A DNA stretch of 64,000 bases, from assembly GCA_022606135.1 (NCBI GenBank), contig JABYQN010000001.1, positions 3,162,001-3,226,000 of the forward strand, in the 5' to 3' direction. Positions 60,540 to 64,000 of this stretch are shown here, piece by piece (the stretch's first letter is position 1; every line of letters starts with the position of its first letter). The stretch comes from Fomes fomentarius. Taxonomy: Eukaryota > Basidiomycota > Agaricomycetes > Polyporales > Polyporaceae. The notes under the pieces are model-generated. The model ran no database searches, had not been told where the DNA came from, and saw only the letters and a list, made by a program, of their open reading frames with translations. The position numbers and the translations under genes are program-made.

Positions 60540-63500
60540 TTGGTCAGGAGACAAGGCCGGCCGGATGATGACGGGGCCCCCATCATGCGCGTGAACTCCG
60601 AGAGCATCGAACGGGAACGGGGGCGGTTTTCTAATGGCAGTTCCAATCTCCAATCCTGATCGATCCGAGGCGACGCCGCGCTGACGGTCAGAATGTGGAA
60701 CGATCCATTCAAAGACAAATAAAGGCAGGGAGGGCGGGCCCTTTGTGCTGGGTCGGTACGTATTCGTATTTGGAGGCTGGACTTGGACATAGTATATGGA
60801 CGCCCGAGAGACGGGACGAGAGGACAATGGACATATCGATTGTGGATGCGATCATATGCGAGATGCTTAGCTTTGTCTCCCGCTGCTGCCTGCTCACAAC
60901 AGCCCTAGCGCCATCGCCATCCTTGTTGCCAATTTATCCAATTTATTCCATACACCGCTAATGGACATCACTGTATGCGGGGAGAACGCGAACAGCGCCT
61001 TGCGGCGTGCGGAGCAAGCACGCCGCTGTGGCTCCGTGGACTTAACCGTGTATCATCGCTATTCGATATGTGTGTGTATCGGACGGATCGTGGTTGGTCC
61101 CTGGCCCACTGTACATGTCCTCCGTACCACCGCGGTCACATCATCTGCTGCGCAGGCGGCTGAGGACGTGTAACACTTGGCTCTTGCAACCCCAAGTCGT
61201 ACACCTCGCCGCAGCTGCCTGTATGCGGTCTGCGGTCGTGCGGGCAATACACTGGCATCCATATCGAGGATCGTGAAATCGCTAGTGGGCGGGGGATGGG
61301 AGGCACTGACACTGGCACTAGTACTAGTTCCTAGGTAAGTGGGCAAGGTTGGGTCAACGAGTTGGAACGTGCAAGCTGCTGCGTTACACAGTCTGAAGGT
61401 CGGTCAATTTATTGATGTCCGAGAGCAAGCTGACGCCGACGCCAACCAGGGCACCAGGGCAATTGCAATTACAATGGACTGTGCCTTTGAAGTTCCCCCG
61501 AAGGCTCTCCGAGAGTAGGACAGGTGCGCAGGCTGTGGGATCCGGCGCACACATGGTGATCAGCGGTTCCCCCGACCGCTCGGCGAGAGTGCCACTGGAC
61601 AGACAGACACCGACAGAGCGCGGGCCCGGGGACGGGTGCAAAACGATAGGACGGTGGTTTGCTCCCCGTGCGGTCTGTACACAAAGCCCCGGTGTAGGTG
61701 GAACGCGCTGCGCTCGTGCTGCCGCGTCCTGCGATTGGACGTGGTTCGGTGTTCAGCCAAGGCGAGCGGTCTTCACTGAGTAGGTACCACTCGGACTTCT
61801 TCTTCCAGACTCTGGACTCTCCACCGTACTACTACTCTACTAGTGGGTATCATCGAGCTAGACTCAGAGTGCCCGTGGTACAGCGCCGCCACCTACGTAT
61901 GTATACGTCTACAACAGTGCCTCGGACGTTGGCGCGAGAGTGTACTGTAACTGTATACATGTTGTGTTCTGCGTGACAGAAGGCGCCGGCGGGGGCTAAA
62001 GTACTGTTCGACTGATGGAGCGTGGTGCGTATGAAGCTTGCTTGAGGTTGAAGTGAAGCTCGAAGCGCCGAGTTCAAACAAGACCGATTGCATCGCTCGC
62101 CGGGCTCGGGAGAGCAGAGCAGAACATGGCACGGTGGAGGCCGGTGTCGTGATGCATAACTAGTTGGAGTGAGTGTGCAGATCCGTGTCGGCGTCATCCG
62201 TTCTGACTCCAAGTTCTATATAGTTAGTATCGTCTCTCTCTACATGTAACATAACCGCACACACAGACCGGATAGCAGTGTGTCCTTCCGTCTCTCGGTC
62301 CCCCCTGAAAGGCTGAAACCCCAGGAACAGTTGACATCGAGTCATTTAATATCTGCACCCGCTGCGGTCTGGAGGAAGCGTAAGAGGACAGAAAGACGCA
62401 GCAGACCGCTTCAGACCGCTTCGCGCATACAGAGTTCCAAGTTGATACAGACATGCACATGCACGTGTTCAACCCAAGGGCTCTACACCGTCACGGATGC
62501 GTACGGGCCCTCTATGGCTGCCTGTGCGGCGCGCGTGGACGTATACGGAGCGCGGATGCACATGCCGTCGTGCATTGAAATATGACACACGTCGGGGTTG
62601 AAACGTTTGAAACGTTGACGTCGAGACTGCATCCGCGGCACTCAGGTGTCCTCGGCTGCAGCTTGAACGATTTGTCGCGGTTGATCCGGTGGGAGGTCTC
62701 ACGATTGATTGTCCTTCAGTAGCGCTTCATGGCCTGTCGTACCGGTACCCTGCGTTCGTAACAGGAATTGATTGACAGTGGTTTTGGACCCGTGCATCAC
62801 ATACACATACGGATACTTCGTGGTGGCCGCTGCAGCGTCTCATCGAGACGTTGTTCCGAGCTGCATCGGGCTTACATCGCATCGCTCTAGATACACAGTG
62901 TGTAACCGTATGCGGAACTGGCGAAACCGAAACTTATGGCAAGTACGAACCCAAAGCACACATAAAACACTTGTACTACTAGCGCTCGCGGCTACTGGTT
63001 ACAGACGGCTCAGCGCCACGCCGTACTGCTGCCGAATCCGATTAGTAGCTGTCGAGCACCGGGCCCTGGCATACTGTCGTGAGACTACTGCATTGACACG
63101 CCCGACACAGACGGAGCGGCGAAGGTGTTGCATAGTACTAGCGACCAGCGGGCTAAACTCGTCCCAAAGTTTCTACTAGTAGTTCGCGAGCCTATGCGTT
63201 CACACGGGTGCTCTATCACCGAAGCAGCCGGCATTTGTTACATACATACTCACTGGTGACCCTGCGATGCCCTACACACTGGCAGCAACCTTGACCCGGT
63301 GATGATCCTCGTGGGATACTCGCACTCAGTCAGTCGAGAACCCGTAGACTCCTGAGAAAGTGTGCGACAGTGCATAAAGCCTCCTCGCCGTCTAGGAACC
63401 AACCACACTACATACGCCGGAGAGTACTGACTCGGACATGACACCTCCTCACACAGGGGCGCGAGCCGGCGTGACGCCTAGAAGCGGGCGAACTAGTGGA

Positions 63501-64000
63501 TCACACACACCAGTTCATGCATAAGCGGACGGCCTGCCGAAACAGTTGGAAGAAGAAGACAACTGGCACCCACCCGAGTCGACGGTCGATAGTACTGGTA
63601 CACACGCAGCACGCAGAGGTGGAAGGCCCAGGCACATGTCAAGTACTACTGCCTCCATTTGCGCAACCACGGACCTGAACTCCTGGAGATGGAAGCCGAT
63701 ACTACTGGACTGGATTGGACTGGACAACTAAGGCACAGGCATGGGGCCTTGAGGCACTAGGCACTGACCGCGAAGGCTAGGCACTAAGCGCGGTCGAGAT
63801 GGCGTGCGCAAGAATGCTGCGATGTGTGCGCGACATAACCCTTGTCAGCGGTGCTAGGAGGACGCGGTGAGAGCGGCAGGCGAGAGACGGCTTACTTGTG
63901 CACCGTAAAGAGCGGATGGAGGGAGTTGAGCCAGCTGTAGGTCGTAGCGCCAGGCAATCAGCGAAAATGAGCAGTCGCGGCACACGGAACCACATCCCGA
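60540..64000. other. 3.4-kb right end, no gene seen
   Basis: Only short unrelated open stretches on both strands, none with a recognisable motif. No repeats beyond short local ones (for example ggactggattggactgg near 63707). It could be intergenic DNA, a noncoding transcript, or part of a gene beyond the right edge. Confidence 0.35.

Overview
The window looks like nuclear DNA of a mushroom-forming basidiomycete (Agaricomycete, possibly Polyporales; the order is inference). Genes are dense in the first 16.7 kb and from 26.8 to 56.7 kb. They are broken by many short introns of about 45-70 nt with GT-AG (twice GC-AG) borders. The protein set is eukaryotic and fungal: ERMES, Elongator, UPF1, Cdc4, Zn2Cys6 regulators, an EH-domain Irs4 relative. 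I found no bacterial-type operons, CRISPR arrays, rRNA or recognisable tRNA.

Layout. 1-12.3 kb is a compact housekeeping block: IML2-like (-, cut by the left edge), IRS4/EH-domain protein (+), dephospho-CoA kinase (+), Scd6/LSM14 (-), mitochondrial PGP synthase Pgs1 (+), D-aminoacyl-tRNA deacylase (-), spliceosomal cyclophilin PPIL1/Cyp1 (+). Three neighbouring pairs are head-to-head over 196-246 bp. 12.3-13.9 kb is unresolved. 13.9-16.8 kb is a Cdc4-type F-box/WD40 protein (-). 16.8-24.5 kb has no gene I can support. 24.5-26.45 kb has strand composition suggesting the leader of an unidentified minus-strand transcript, divergent from a Zn2Cys6 regulator at 26.8-30.6 kb (+). A small GPI-type secreted protein (+) and a chromatin-like protein with PWWP-like modules (+) follow. 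37-52 kb is again housekeeping: apyrase Ynd1 (-), Elp3 (+), Mdm12 (-), UDP-galactose transporter (-), mitoribosomal bS1m/Mrp51 (+), HYPK-like UBA protein (-), Upf1 (+). 52.3-54.8 kb is palindrome- and repeat-rich spacer, then a second Zn2Cys6 regulator (-, 54.8-56.7 kb). 56.7-64 kb holds only a weak plus-strand gene candidate.

Functional themes: RNA fate and translation (Scd6, Upf1, Elp3, DTD, PPIL1, Mrp51, HYPK-like) and mitochondrial or membrane biology (Pgs1, Mdm12, Iml2-like, CoA kinase). These fungal neighbours are not operons; shared bidirectional promoters are the most likely coupling.

Points of interest: an ~88-bp repeat present in two adjacent introns of SCD6 but not in the exon between them; three conserved genes each broken by one missing base beside a homopolymer (probably consensus errors, but they change the predicted proteins); a C23 run in a UPF1 intron; a uORF overlapping the HYPK-like start as ATGA in a 160-bp promoter shared with UPF1 that carries two CACGTG boxes; 19-28 nt exons; and two purine-to-pyrimidine strand flips that predict unannotated transcripts.
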